From: CAYYFX01 sp046330135
GTDB lineage: Bacteria; ARS69
Assembly (NCBI GenBank): GCA_046330135.1
Contig: JAXLTI010000003.1
Coordinates: 682,001 to 746,000 of the forward strand
Length of the DNA stretch: 64,000 nt
Reading direction: 5' to 3'
A program made the translations under genes and the position numbers. Numbering within the stretch: position 1 is the first letter of the stretch; the number at the start of each line of letters is the position of its first letter. Below, piece after piece: positions 8,485 to 17,015 of this stretch. Below the pieces are notes generated by a model. That model did not search any database. It was given only the letters and a program-made list of their open reading frames with translations, and was not told the origin of the DNA.

Positions 8485-9903
8485 TCACGGGTTCCCCTCG
8501 GAGGCCGGCACGCCGTAGAGGCGGAGCTTCGCGTAGAGCGTCTTCGGGCTGATGCCGAGCACGGCGGCGGTCTTCGTCTTGTTGCCCTCGCACGCGGCGA
8601 GGGTGCGCATCACCAGCTCCCGCTCGGCGTCGTCGAGGGAAGTGCCCACCGTGATGTGCAGCGACGTGTCGTTCCCCTCCTGCGCCACCACGCGCACGCG
8701 CGGCTTGCGCAGCGCCTCCGGCAGGTGGCGAGCCTGGATCTCGCCCTCGGAGCAGAGGATGGCCGCCCGCTGCACGACGTTGCGCAGCTCGCGCGCGTTC
8801 CCCGGCCAGCCGTGCTGCGTGATCAGATCGAGCGCCTCGTCCGTGAAGCCGGTGAGCGCCTTGCTGTTCTCGCGCGCGAACTCGGCGAGGAAGTGGCCGG
8901 CCAGGAGGGCGACGTCCCCGGGCCGCTCGCGCAGCGGCGGCAGGTGGACGGTGAAGACGTTGAGTCGGTAGTAGAGGTCTTCGCGGAACGTGCCCTTCGT
9001 CAGCAACGTCTCGATCGGCACGTTGGTGGCGGCGAGGACGCGCACGTCCACCTTCGTCTCGGTGGAGCCGCCCACGCGTCGGACCATGCCGTCCTCGAGC
9101 ACGCGCAGGAGCTTCGTCTGCAGGTCCGTGGGCATCTCCCCGATCTCGTCGAGGAAGAGCGTCCCGCCGTGCGCCAGCTCGAAGCAGCCCGCGCGCGCGG
9201 ACGTGGCGCCCGTGAACGCGCCCTTCTCGTGCCCGAAGATCTCGCTTTCGAGAAGGGTGGCCGGGATCGCGGCGCAGTTGATCGCCACGAGCCGGGCGGC
9301 GGCGCGCGGGCTGAGGCGGTGGATGGTGCGCGCGACCAGCTCCTTGCCCGTCCCGCTCTCGCCGGTGATGAGGACCGACGCGGTGGAAGGCGCCACCTGC
9401 TCGATGAGCCGGTACATCTCCACCATCGACGGCGCCTTCCCGATCATCTCCTCGAAGCGGCCGCCGCGCAGCATCTCGCGCCGCAGGTGCAGCACTTCCT
9501 TGCGCAGCGACGAGCGCTCGAGCGCCTTGCGCACCACCGTGGTGAGCCGCTCGCGATCGATCGGCTTCACGAGGTAGTCGTACACGCCGCGTCGCGTGGC
9601 TTCGACCGCGCTGTCGATCGAGCCGTGTCCCGTGAGCACCACCAGCGTGGTCTCGATGCCGCGCTCCTGGACGTCGGCGATGAACTCCATGCCGTTCCGT
9701 CCGGGCAGGTTGAGATCGGTGATCACGAGGTCCGGCAGGGACGAGACGACCCGTCGCCACGCGGTCTCCGCGTCGGCCGCGACGTCCACCGCGTAGCCCT
9801 CGGCGGACAGGACGCGCTGGAGCCCTTTCCGGATCGACTCGTCATCATCTACGACGAGGACGTGCGGCTTCGACTCGGCGGCGCCCGGTGTCTGCTCAGT
9901 CAC
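8485..9903 (-). CDS. Sigma-54-dependent response regulator, NtrC family
   Basis: The 472-residue protein starts with GTG. It has a receiver domain (residues 12-125; acidic pocket DDDE, phosphoacceptor Asp63, Lys in YLVKPI). The central AAA+ domain (about 150-385) carries Walker A GESGTGKE, the sigma-54 contact loop GAFTGA and Walker B TLFLDEIGEM. A Fis-type helix-turn-helix lies near the C-terminus (NKTKTAAVLGISPKTLYAKL). All catalytic and sigma-54 interaction motifs are intact. It is followed at 67 bases by the kinase gene, and a near-consensus sigma-54 promoter lies in the divergent region upstream of the OmpA-like gene, a likely target. Confidence 0.92.
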   Translation of the reverse strand: MTEQTPGAAESKPHVLVVDDDESIRKGLQRVLSAEGYAVDVAADAETAWRRVVSSLPDLVITDLNLPGRNGMEFIADVQERGIETTLVVLTGHGSIDSAVEATRRGVYDYLVKPIDRERLTTVVRKALERSSLRKEVLHLRREMLRGGRFEEMIGKAPSMVEMYRLIEQVAPSTASVLITGESGTGKELVARTIHRLSPRAAARLVAINCAAIPATLLESEIFGHEKGAFTGATSARAGCFELAHGGTLFLDEIGEMPTDLQTKLLRVLEDGMVRRVGGSTETKVDVRVLAATNVPIETLLTKGTFREDLYYRLNVFTVHLPPLRERPGDVALLAGHFLAEFARENSKALTGFTDEALDLITQHGWPGNARELRNVVQRAAILCSEGEIQARHLPEALRKPRVRVVAQEGNDTSLHITVGTSLDDAERELVMRTLAACEGNKTKTAAVLGISPKTLYAKLRLYGVPASEGNP

Positions 9904-10146
9904 GATGTCGTCTCACCCTTCTTCCGAACGTCTCGGAGCGAGCGGCCCGGTGGACACCCGGCGCCCTTCGTCCGGACGCCGGCTCGATTCGGCGAGCGTG
10001 CTCGCGCGATCGCCGTGGCAAAAGGTAACGCAGAGGAGTTTCGAACGCATCGCGCATCCGTCCGCGCGGCGCCCCCTCCGGCCGCCCGATCCGCGCAAGT
10101 TCTTGTGGGCCGGAACAATACGCCATGCGGCACCGGAAGTGGCGCG

Positions 10147-10161
10147 TGGCACGACGATTGA
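10147..10161 (+). promoter_or_regulatory. Candidate sigma-54 promoter
   Basis: The sequence TGGCACG-N4-TTGA matches the -24/-12 consensus (TGGCACG-N4-TTGC) with one mismatch at the -12 element. It faces the OmpA lipoprotein gene, leaving a leader of about 40 bases, and lies next to the sigma-54 activator gene transcribed away from it. The remaining divergent region (9904-10146) would hold activator sites, but I could not identify a clear repeat. Confidence 0.5.
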
Positions 10162-10215
10162 TAGAGCACGCTAGCATCGCCGGAGGTCATCCCCGACTGC
10201 TACAGGAGGTCCGAC

Positions 10216-10968
10216 ATGCCCCGTCGACTGAACTCGCGGATCGCGCTCGCACTGGTCACCTCAGCGCTCTGTCTGCCCTGGGTCTCGGGCTGCGCCACGA
10301 AGGCCTACGTTCGGGACCGCGTGGCCGAGCTGAACTCCACGAACGAGAACGAGCACCAGACCCTGCGCGGCGACCTGGATCGGACGGGCCGGACCGCCAC
10401 GGAAGCCGGCGCCCGGGCGGACGCCGCGTCCACCGCGGCCATTCGGGCGCACGACCTGGCGCTCGGGAACGTCGAGTACCACACCACCGGCAGCTACGAG
10501 GTGCGGTTCGCCTTCGACAGCGCCCAGCTGACGTCCGCGTCGCGCCAGGTGCTCGATCAGGCCGTGACCGCCCTGCAGTCCAACCCGCGCTACGTGGTGG
10601 ACATCGTGGGGAACGCGGACTCGGTGGGCCCGGAGGCCTACAACGACCTGCTCAGCCAGCGCCGTGCGAACACCGTTCTCCACTACCTCGTGCAGCACGG
10701 CCCGGGACCCGTGGGACGCTACGCCATCGTGGGCTTGGGCGAGTCCGAGCCGGTGGTGGTGGCGGGCGCCGAGGATCACTCGGCCAGCCGGCGGGTGGCC
10801 ATCAGCCTCCTGGAGCGCGTGGAACCGGGCTCCGTTTCGCCGGACCAGCAGCCTCCGACCACGATCTCCAGCGCCGACGTGACTCCGAAGACGGAGCTGT
10901 CGCGCGCCGCCCAGAAGCCGAAGGACACCAAGATCCAGCGCGCGGACCTCAACGGCGTTCCGCGCTAG
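10216..10968 (+). CDS. OmpA-family peptidoglycan-associated lipoprotein
   Basis: The start has CAGGAGG seven bases upstream. The 250-residue product has a signal peptide with lipobox VSGC (Cys26). A polar helical segment (28-90) with a regular heptad-like pattern resembles Lpp/OmpA-type stalks. An OmpA C-terminal domain spans about 95-200 (VRFAFDSAQL, VVDIVGNADSVG, SQRRANTVLHYL, GLGESEP, ASRRVAISL), and a polar tail follows. It would link the outer membrane to peptidoglycan. It is preceded by a sigma-54-like promoter and followed by a strong hairpin terminator. Confidence 0.88.
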   Translation: MPRRLNSRIALALVTSALCLPWVSGCATKAYVRDRVAELNSTNENEHQTLRGDLDRTGRTATEAGARADAASTAAIRAHDLALGNVEYHTTGSYEVRFAFDSAQLTSASRQVLDQAVTALQSNPRYVVDIVGNADSVGPEAYNDLLSQRRANTVLHYLVQHGPGPVGRYAIVGLGESEPVVVAGAEDHSASRRVAISLLERVEPGSVSPDQQPPTTISSADVTPKTELSRAAQKPKDTKIQRADLNGVPR

Positions 10969-11134
10969 AGGGCGAAGGCCCACTCCGCTTGCTTGCTGTC
11001 GCCAATAATCGGGGGAAGAGGGACAGCGCCAGAGCGATGCGGCAGACGGAGGGGTGGGGCGCTTCCGCGGGGCGAGCGCTCCGGGACTTCGGTCCTAAGT
11101 CGGCCCGCGGGAGGAGCCCATGAGCGACGAAGGG

Positions 11135-11162
11135 AAGGGGGTCGGGTCACCGACCCCCTTCC
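11135..11162. terminator. Bidirectional hairpin between ompA-like gene and lexA
   Basis: A perfect 12-base-pair stem (GAAGGGGGTCGG pairing with its complement) closes a GTCA loop. It lies between the convergent 3' ends of the OmpA lipoprotein and LexA genes. There is no long U tract on either side, as is common in high-GC genomes. Apart from this hairpin, 10969-11208 shows nothing. Confidence 0.65.
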
Positions 11163-11208
11163 GTTGTTCCACGGAGTGCCGCAACGCGACCAGCTCCGCC
11201 GCGCGACT

Positions 11209-11823
11209 TCAGATGCGCCGGTAGACCCCGACGACCTTCCCGAGGACGTGGAAGTCATCCGAGGGCTGCACCTCGATGGGCTTGAGCGAGTCGTTCTCCG
11301 GAAGAAGCCGGATCCCCGCCGCGGTCTGCTCGAGGCGCTTCACCGTGGCCTCCTCCCCGATCCGGGCGGCCACGATCTCTCCGCTGCGCGCCGACTCCTG
11401 CGAGCGCACGATCACGAGATCGCCGTCCAGGATGGCGGCGTTCTTCATGGAGTCTCCCTCGACGCGCAGGAGAAACGTCTCTCCCGCCCCTACGAGCGAC
11501 TCGTCCAGGATGAAGTGTCCGGCGTGGTTCTCCACCGCGAGGATCGGCGCGCCCGCCGCGATCCTCCCGAGCAGAGGGACCATGCGCGCACCGCGTAAGT
11601 CCGGGCGCGCGGAAATCTCGATGGCGCGCGACTTCCCGCGCTCCCGGCGGATGGCGCCCTTTCGCTCCAGCGCGGCGAGATGATCCTCCACGCCCTTCGT
11701 GGAGCGGATCCCGAACTCCTCCCCGATCTCACGGATGGTGGGCGGCAAGCCACGCCGGTCGATCTCGTCCCGCAGCCAGTCCAGGATGGCCCGTTGCCGC
11801 GTGGTGAGCGCGCGTTCGGTCAT
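11209..11823 (-). CDS. lexA: LexA SOS repressor/autoprotease
   Basis: The ATG at 11823 has GGGAGGAG upstream. The 204-residue protein has an N-terminal winged helix (TTRQRAILDWL, PPTIREIGEEFGI) for operator binding. Its S24 peptidase domain keeps the cleavage site Ala90-Gly91 (RIAAGAP), catalytic Ser125 (GDSM) and Lys162 (TVKRLE). RecA filaments stimulate self-cleavage and so release the DNA-damage regulon. The gene lies downstream of a DnaE-like protein in the same orientation (75 bases apart). I could not identify a convincing LexA operator by eye. Confidence 0.95.
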   Translation of the reverse strand: MTERALTTRQRAILDWLRDEIDRRGLPPTIREIGEEFGIRSTKGVEDHLAALERKGAIRRERGKSRAIEISARPDLRGARMVPLLGRIAAGAPILAVENHAGHFILDESLVGAGETFLLRVEGDSMKNAAILDGDLVIVRSQESARSGEIVAARIGEEATVKRLEQTAAGIRLLPENDSLKPIEVQPSDDFHVLGKVVGVYRRI

Positions 11824-11897
11824 GGCGTTCTCCTCCCGAGGAGTGACCACACGCCGAGAATCTCTCCCGGCGACGTGCTTGTCCATCTTCCCCGCGA

Positions 11898-13241
11898 TCA
11901 CGGCGCGCGATACGCCGAAGCGACGCGACCGAAGGATCCCGAAACGGAACGAAGGGCGGCTGGCCTTGGATCGTGGGCGATCACGGTGAAAGGCAGGAAA
12001 GGCAACAGGCCGCCCTTCGCTCCGGTCCGGTCCTTCGCTCCGGTCCGAGAGGTCTCCTCCGGCAAAGCTGTCCGCGACGACGACGCACGAACGGGTAACG
12101 CGGCAAGCGCGCCGCGAGCCCCGAGCGCGAGCAACGCGCGCGGGGACGCTCCTGCACGGAGCCCACGCCATGCGAGCTGCATCCACGAGGTGAAGGGACC
12201 CGCCGCGCTCCGCTCGCGCACGAGGACCTCCGCAGCCTCCGCGACGTTCGCGCCCAGCTCGTCCAGGCCGAGACGTACGACGCCCGCGTCCTCGACAGCG
12301 CAGGCCATGCTCCGCGCGATGTTCGGCGCGAGGACGCGCACTCCCCACTCCTGCGCGCGACGCAGCCATTCTCCCGCGGCCCTTTCGCTGGCGTAGCCCT
12401 TCGCGTGGCGCGCGATCCACCACGCCGCGCGCGAGCGCTCCCACGCGACCGCCGCGCACAGGAGGTCCCACGCGAAGAGGGCCGCACGTTCGGCAGGCAT
12501 CGAGTGCCGCTGCGCATCGGCGTCCCCCGACCGGAGCCGCGCGAAGAGATCGCCGGCGTCCCGCGGAAAGAACGTGGACCGCGGCGCGGCGGCGATGCCG
12601 AGCAAGCGCTGAGCGTGCGACCAAGCCTCCGCGCGCGGCCACGTTCGGTGAGCGACATCCACGGGAAGGAAGACCCAGGGAGACTCCTCCACCACGAGAG
12701 AGGGCACTCTCTCCTGGGCGCTGCAACGTCCGTCGGCCTCGATCCACGCCCGGACGCGCGGTCCCCAGCCGGGGGGCACGCGCACGATCCATCCCTCCGC
12801 GGCGCCGGCACCGAACGAGGACGTGCCGCCGGAGAGGGACGGGGGACAGGAACCCGTCCACCCCCAGGCGGACAACGTGGGCGAACCGATCATCCAGGCC
12901 GCGCCGACGCGGAGCGGTACGCCGACCGACGACGCCCGACGCGCCAGCGCTTCGAGCCCCGCGAGGAAGGAGCCACGAACCGACAGGGCCGTGGAATCCG
13001 GGCGCGCTGGCCGGGCGGCAAGCCCGGGATCGGCAAGCCCAGCGGCAAACTCGGCGGCAAACCCAGCGGCAAACCCAGTGGCAAACCCAGCGGCCGGCCC
13101 AGCGACCGAGGCAGCCGCCGTGTCCGGAGCGCTCCCGATCTGCGAGCGAGACACTCGCCCGAGCATCCCGACCCGGATCACTCGGCTCCGCCGGCTCCGC
13201 CGGCCCCGCAACCGCATCCCCCGCGCCGACTCGATGCCCAT
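11898..13241 (-). CDS. Protein resembling the C-terminal region of DnaE/ImuC polymerases, without palm domain
   Basis: The ATG at 13241 has AAGGGAG upstream. Of 447 residues, the first 80 are Arg- and Ala/Gly-rich with GFAA repeats. Residues 272-361 resemble the part of DNA polymerase III alpha subunits after the catalytic palm: a helix like AAWWIARHAKGY, then WLRRAQEWGVRVLAPNIARS (compare ECRRLGIEVLPPDVNRS), then a VRLGLDELGANVAEAAEVL helix-hairpin-helix and GPFTSWMQL. The catalytic Asp motif and PHP domain are absent. The C-terminus is low complexity. It lies directly upstream of lexA, where mutasome genes (imuA, imuB, dnaE2) are often found. I infer a non-catalytic DNA-repair accessory; the resemblance is by eye only. 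Confidence 0.5.
   Translation of the reverse strand: MGIESARGMRLRGRRSRRSRVIRVGMLGRVSRSQIGSAPDTAAASVAGPAAGFATGFAAGFAAEFAAGLADPGLAARPARPDSTALSVRGSFLAGLEALARRASSVGVPLRVGAAWMIGSPTLSAWGWTGSCPPSLSGGTSSFGAGAAEGWIVRVPPGWGPRVRAWIEADGRCSAQERVPSLVVEESPWVFLPVDVAHRTWPRAEAWSHAQRLLGIAAAPRSTFFPRDAGDLFARLRSGDADAQRHSMPAERAALFAWDLLCAAVAWERSRAAWWIARHAKGYASERAAGEWLRRAQEWGVRVLAPNIARSMACAVEDAGVVRLGLDELGANVAEAAEVLVRERSAAGPFTSWMQLAWRGLRAGASPRALLALGARGALAALPVRASSSRTALPEETSRTGAKDRTGAKGGLLPFLPFTVIAHDPRPAALRSVSGSFGRVASAYRAP
13032..13103. repeat. Six 12-bp tandem units inside the DnaE-like gene
   Basis: Six consecutive copies of ggcaaacccagc with few substitutions lie in the 5' part of the minus-strand gene and encode the Gly-Phe-Ala-Ala tetrapeptide repeats. 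Because the unit is four codons, copy-number change keeps the frame. Confidence 0.85.
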
Positions 13242-13396
13242 CCCCCACTCCCTTCCGGACGAGACAGATGTACGGTACTAGACGTCCGTCTTGCTGTCCA
13301 GCGCTTTTCTTCGCGCCGCTTGACGATCTTCGCCCCTGGAGCCATAGAGGTCTCCGGAGTCGGGTGCCTCGAGGAAGTCCCCCGCAACCGAGCCGG

Positions 13397-13425
13397 TTGC
13401 AAGCACTTGGGTACCGTGCTAGTCT
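13397..13425 (+). promoter_or_regulatory. Housekeeping-type promoter TTGCAA-N17-TAGTCT
   Basis: A -35 element TTGCAA and -10 element TAGTCT are separated by exactly 17 bases and lie 48 bases before the GTG start of the beta-helix protein. The same TTG...TAG pattern with 17-base spacing precedes the genes at 47403 and 49559, which share this protein's C-terminal motif. Confidence 0.5.
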
Positions 13426-13472
13426 GCGCCCCGCTACGTCGGCGCCCGCTCGAGAAGCAGGAGGCACAGGAC

Positions 13473-15245
13473 GTGAACGCGAACTGGACTCGCTGGTTCT
13501 CTGCGGTCGTCTTCGTCGGCCCCGTCGCGCTCAGCGCGCCCGCGCTCGCGGTCAACCGGCACGTCGCGGCGGGCGGCTCCATCTCTTCCGCTCTGGCCGC
13601 GTCGTCCAGCGGGGACAGCGTGCTCGTGCAGGGCGGCGCCACGTATGCGGAGCACCTCGTGCTGAAGGACGGCGTCGTCCTTCGCGGCGGCTACGACTCC
13701 GCGTTCCACTGGCACAGCCTGACGACCACCATCAGCGGCTCCGGAACGGGACCGGCCGTCACCTCGGGGTCGACGATCGGCTCGGGGACCGTCGTGGACG
13801 GATTCGTTCTCTCGGGCGGCGGCGGCAGCCCCGGCGCCGGCGTCATCGTGGTCGGCGGCGCGCCCGTCTTCCGGAACAACCGGATCTCGGACACGAACAA
13901 CGCGGGCGCGGCCGGCGGCGTGTACGTCTCGGGAGGATCCGCCGCTCGGTTCGAGCGAAACACGATCGAGAACAACACGTCGCTCGGATCCGGCGGCGGC
14001 ATGCGCGTCGAGCAGCAGTCGAACGTGGTGCTCGTGGGCAACATCTTCAACACGAACGTCGCGCCCCACTCGGGCGGCGGCCTCTACATCGTCGAGAGCG
14101 CGGTGGCGTGCTCGTCGGGCGTGTTCCGGGACTGCACCGCGGGCGAGGGCGGCGGCGGAGGCGTCTACGTGCAGCACGCCACGGGCGTCTCGCTCTTCGG
14201 CAACCGCTTCGAGAACTGCACGGCTCCCTACGGCGGAGGCGTTCTCGTGCGAGACGAGTCCAACGTGAGCATGCGCGGCAACACGTTCACGAGCTGCAGC
14301 GCCACCTTCTCCGGGGGTGGCGTGGGTGCGCTCACCTTCAGCACGCTGAGCATCACGGACAGCCGATTCGACGGCTGCTCCGCCGTGACCGGCGGCGGCC
14401 TTTGGACGCTGCAATGTCAGGTGACCGTGCAAGGAGCCGAAGCCACCGACGCGCTCCCCGCGGCGTACTTCCTGAACTGCACGGCGACGAAGAACGGCGG
14501 AGGACTCGCGGTGTCAGCCTCCTTGGGCGCGGTGGAGGCGGTCCGCTTCTCGAACTGCCACAGCGACTCGATGGGCGGCGGGCTCTACATGCTGAACAGC
14601 GGCTTCCTGATCCGGCGGAATCTCGTGGATGGCTGCTCGGCCATGGAGGGCGGCGGGCTCGGGCTGCACTGCACCTTCCCGGATACCACGCGCTCGCACC
14701 GAGCCTGCGTCCACAGCAACACCTTCTCGGCCTGCAGCGCCACGGGACCCGTCAACTCCGGCGCAGGCGTCACGTTCGCGGCCTTCGGGAACTACGACGG
14801 CGCCGACTTCGCGGGCAACATCGTCACCAACATCTCTCAGGGTTCGTGCCTGAAGTGCCGCACCACGAACGGCACCTCCGTCACGTCGCGCCCCAATCTC
14901 GAGTTCAACACGATCTCCCGCGCCCCCGGGAACACCGCGCTGCTCCTGGGCTCGACCTCCAGCAACAGCGGGTGCGTCACATCTTGGCAGAGCAACCCGT
15001 CCAACCAGCCGGACGCCAACGGAATCGGCGGCGACGGGGTGGACCCGAAGCTCTGTTCGCCCATCGACTACCGTCTCCAGGCGTGCAGCCCCGCTCTCGG
15101 CACGTCGGGCGGCAACGACGGGGTATGCCCCTTTGCGGGCAAGCTCGACCGGGGCGCGGCGCCCGACGGCGTCGGATGTCCCTGCGGCCTCGTGTTCGCG
15201 ATCGAGCCGCAGACCTGGGGCCAGCTCAAGGCTCGGTACCGCTAG
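13473..15245 (+). CDS. Secreted right-handed beta-helix protein with C-terminal WG-K-YR motif
   Basis: The GTG at 13473 is preceded by CAGGAGG. The 590-residue protein has a signal peptide (ending PALAVNR). It starts its body with a PPC-like entry (ISSALAASSSGDSVLVQGGATYAEHLVLKDGVVLRGGY), followed by many parallel beta-helix coils with the recurrent pattern N-x-F-x-x-C-x-A-x-x-G-G-G-x-x. This is the polymorphic-outer-membrane-protein/pectate-lyase-like fold. The cysteines recur once per coil. There is no FlgD-type domain; instead the chain ends in CPCG...EPQTWGQLKARYR, a motif shared with two other secreted proteins here. Probably surface-exposed or secreted; ligand unknown. Confidence 0.8.
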   Translation: MNANWTRWFSAVVFVGPVALSAPALAVNRHVAAGGSISSALAASSSGDSVLVQGGATYAEHLVLKDGVVLRGGYDSAFHWHSLTTTISGSGTGPAVTSGSTIGSGTVVDGFVLSGGGGSPGAGVIVVGGAPVFRNNRISDTNNAGAAGGVYVSGGSAARFERNTIENNTSLGSGGGMRVEQQSNVVLVGNIFNTNVAPHSGGGLYIVESAVACSSGVFRDCTAGEGGGGGVYVQHATGVSLFGNRFENCTAPYGGGVLVRDESNVSMRGNTFTSCSATFSGGGVGALTFSTLSITDSRFDGCSAVTGGGLWTLQCQVTVQGAEATDALPAAYFLNCTATKNGGGLAVSASLGAVEAVRFSNCHSDSMGGGLYMLNSGFLIRRNLVDGCSAMEGGGLGLHCTFPDTTRSHRACVHSNTFSACSATGPVNSGAGVTFAAFGNYDGADFAGNIVTNISQGSCLKCRTTNGTSVTSRPNLEFNTISRAPGNTALLLGSTSSNSGCVTSWQSNPSNQPDANGIGGDGVDPKLCSPIDYRLQACSPALGTSGGNDGVCPFAGKLDRGAAPDGVGCPCGLVFAIEPQTWGQLKARYR

Positions 15246-15588
15246 CCGCGCGAGCCTCGCTTCCACCGCTCTCTGCGCACGCATCGAGGCGCCAATCTCG
15301 GCGTCGCGGCACGACGTGGGACCGCGTCGGCGAAACGCGCGTCGTGCGGAATCTCGGCTGGGCTTCGAGGATGCCGGGGAGGTACGCGGCGGCGGGCAGG
15401 CCACCCGAAGGCGCGCCCGCCCGCGCCGGTGCTCGGAGGTATGCGAGCGCCTTGACGTTAGCTCCGCGACAGAAACCTGTCAAGGCTCACGAAAGAACGC
15501 AAGACCGGGACCTCCCCCAGGCGAGGGGACCCCGAGGGCAGACCTTGGACGCGCGGGGCGCCGCGGGGCGCCGAGGTCACGGAGGAAG
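15246..15588. other. Intergenic region with an unassigned minus-strand promoter
   Basis: No protein gene is credible in these 343 bases. It contains an 8-base inverted repeat (GCCTTGAC/GTCAAGGC, 15451-15485) that embeds a promoter-like pair, and GC-rich palindromic sequence near 15555-15572 (GGGGCGCC repeats) that could act as the terminator after tRNA-Lys. Confidence 0.35.
15455..15483 (-). promoter_or_regulatory. Promoter-like TTGACA-N17-TAACGT with no obvious gene
   Basis: On the minus strand a perfect -35 (TTGACA) and the -10 TAACGT are spaced by 17 bases. The same -10 with TTGACG occurs before the thioesterase gene (25274-25302), which supports it being functional. A transcript would start near 15448 and run antisense to the end of the beta-helix gene. 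No open reading frame with a ribosome binding site follows, so it might drive a small RNA. Confidence 0.35.
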
Positions 15589-15664
15589 TGGTAGGCCGTG
15601 GAGGAGTCGAACCTCCGACCCTCTGATTAAAAGTCAGATGCTCTACCAGCTGAGCTAACGGCCC
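15589..15664 (-). tRNA. tRNA-Lys (TTT)
   Basis: The minus strand gives a complete tRNA: acceptor GGGCCGT/ACGGCCT, encoded CCA, D-arm AGCTCAGCTGGTAGAGC, and T-arm GGAGG-TTCGACT-CCTCC. The anticodon loop CTTTTAA has anticodon TTT. It lies 69 bases downstream of purA in the same direction. Confidence 0.95.
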
Positions 15665-15733
15665 ACCTTCGAACGTCGGCCCGCGCGAGCGGGCTCGCGA
15701 ATCCGTGAGTCTAGGAATCCCCTCGGCCCGGCG

Positions 15734-17011
15734 TCAACGGAGGGGAACGATCTCGTCGCGCTCGGCCCCCACGCCCACGAGCACCACGTCGCAGCCGCAC
15801 AGGTCCGCGATCCGGTCGAGATAGCTCCGGGCGTTCCGGGGAAGGTCCCCCGCTTTCCGCGCGGCCGCCAGCGGCTCCGTCCATCCCGGCAGATCCTCGT
15901 AGACGGGCTCGGCGCGCGCGAGCCGGGAGATCGACCATGGGAACTGGCGCGTGGTCTCCCCGCCGATGTGGTACGCGGTGGCGATCCGAAGGGGATCGAT
16001 GCCCGTGAGGATGTCCAGCTTGGTGATCACGAGCGCGGTGATCCCGTTCACGTCCACCGCGTAGCGGCCGGCGACGGCGTCGAACCAGCCGCAGCGCCGG
16101 GGGCGGCCCGTCGTGGAGCCGTACTCGCCGCCGGACTCGCGCAGCCGGTCGCCCTGCCCGTCGGTCAGCTCCGTGGGGAACGGCCCGTTCCCCACGCGCG
16201 TGCAGTACGCCTTCGCCACGCCCCACGTCTCGTCGATCGCGGTGGGTGGGAGCCCCAGCCCGGTGCACGCGCCGCCCGCGGTGGCGCTGGAGGAGGTGCC
16301 GAAGGGATAGGTGCCGTGATCGAGATCGAGCAGCGTTCCCTGCGCGCCCTCGAGCAGGACCTCGACGCCCTCCGCCGCCGCCTCGCGCACGATCGCGCCC
16401 GTGTCGGCCACGAGACCCTCCAGGATGCGCGCCGCCTCCTGCGCCTCCGCCACCACTTCCGAGGGATCGAGCGGCTGCGCCCCGTAGCGACCCACGAGCA
16501 CGCGGTTCATCTCCTCGACCTCTTCGCTCACGCGCGTCACCAGCGTGTCCGGCTCCAGCAGATCGCCGACGCGCACGCCGCGCCGCAGCACCTTGTCGCC
16601 GTAGGCGGGGCCGATGCCGCGGCCCGTGGTGCCGATGGCGCCGGCGCCGCGCGACTCCTCGCTGGCGCGATCCAGCGCGCGGTGCGTGGAGAGGATCACG
16701 TGCGCGCGCGGGCTCACGAGGATCCGGTCCCGGCAGCTCACGCCGCCGCTCTCGAGCTGGTCCATCTCGGACTTCAGCGTGGCCGCGTCGATGACCACGC
16801 CGTTGCCGAGGAGGCAGAGCGTGGACGGATGCAGGATGCCGCTCGGGACGTGGTGCAGGACCGTCTTCCGCTGCCCGATGACCACCGTGTGTCCGGCGTT
16901 CGGGCCGCCGCCGTAGCGCGCGATGATCGCGGCGTCCTTGCCGAGCCAGTCGACGACCTTGCCCTTCCCCTCGTCGCCCCATTGGACGCCCACGAGGACT
17001 CGCACCGCCAT
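15734..17011 (-). CDS. purA: Adenylosuccinate synthetase
   Basis: This enzyme joins IMP and aspartate using GTP, the first step from IMP to AMP. The 425-residue length is standard. The N-terminus carries the GTP-binding loop GVQWGDEGKGK, with the catalytic Asp and Lys, then GGPNAGHT. Further conserved segments are IGTTGRGIGPAY, EGAQGTLLDLDHGTYPF and the C-terminal TKLDIL. The ATG has GGGGGAG seven bases upstream and starts four bases after the engB stop codon, so it is probably co-transcribed with engB. Cytoplasmic. Confidence 0.97.
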   Translation of the reverse strand: MAVRVLVGVQWGDEGKGKVVDWLGKDAAIIARYGGGPNAGHTVVIGQRKTVLHHVPSGILHPSTLCLLGNGVVIDAATLKSEMDQLESGGVSCRDRILVSPRAHVILSTHRALDRASEESRGAGAIGTTGRGIGPAYGDKVLRRGVRVGDLLEPDTLVTRVSEEVEEMNRVLVGRYGAQPLDPSEVVAEAQEAARILEGLVADTGAIVREAAAEGVEVLLEGAQGTLLDLDHGTYPFGTSSSATAGGACTGLGLPPTAIDETWGVAKAYCTRVGNGPFPTELTDGQGDRLRESGGEYGSTTGRPRRCGWFDAVAGRYAVDVNGITALVITKLDILTGIDPLRIATAYHIGGETTRQFPWSISRLARAEPVYEDLPGWTEPLAAARKAGDLPRNARSYLDRIADLCGCDVVLVGVGAERDEIVPLR

Positions 17012-17015
17012 TCGA

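Noticed and set aside
11824..11897. LexA operator upstream of lexA
   Set aside because: No GTTC- or GTAC-type palindrome of a known LexA box was found. A GTACCGTAC-like palindrome near 13270 precedes the DnaE-like gene, but a single site by eye is not enough.
13268..15658. A 796-codon plus-strand frame overlapping the beta-helix protein
   Set aside because: It is Arg-rich shadow coding of the real frame, with no signal peptide or family, and it reads through the antisense of tRNA-Lys.
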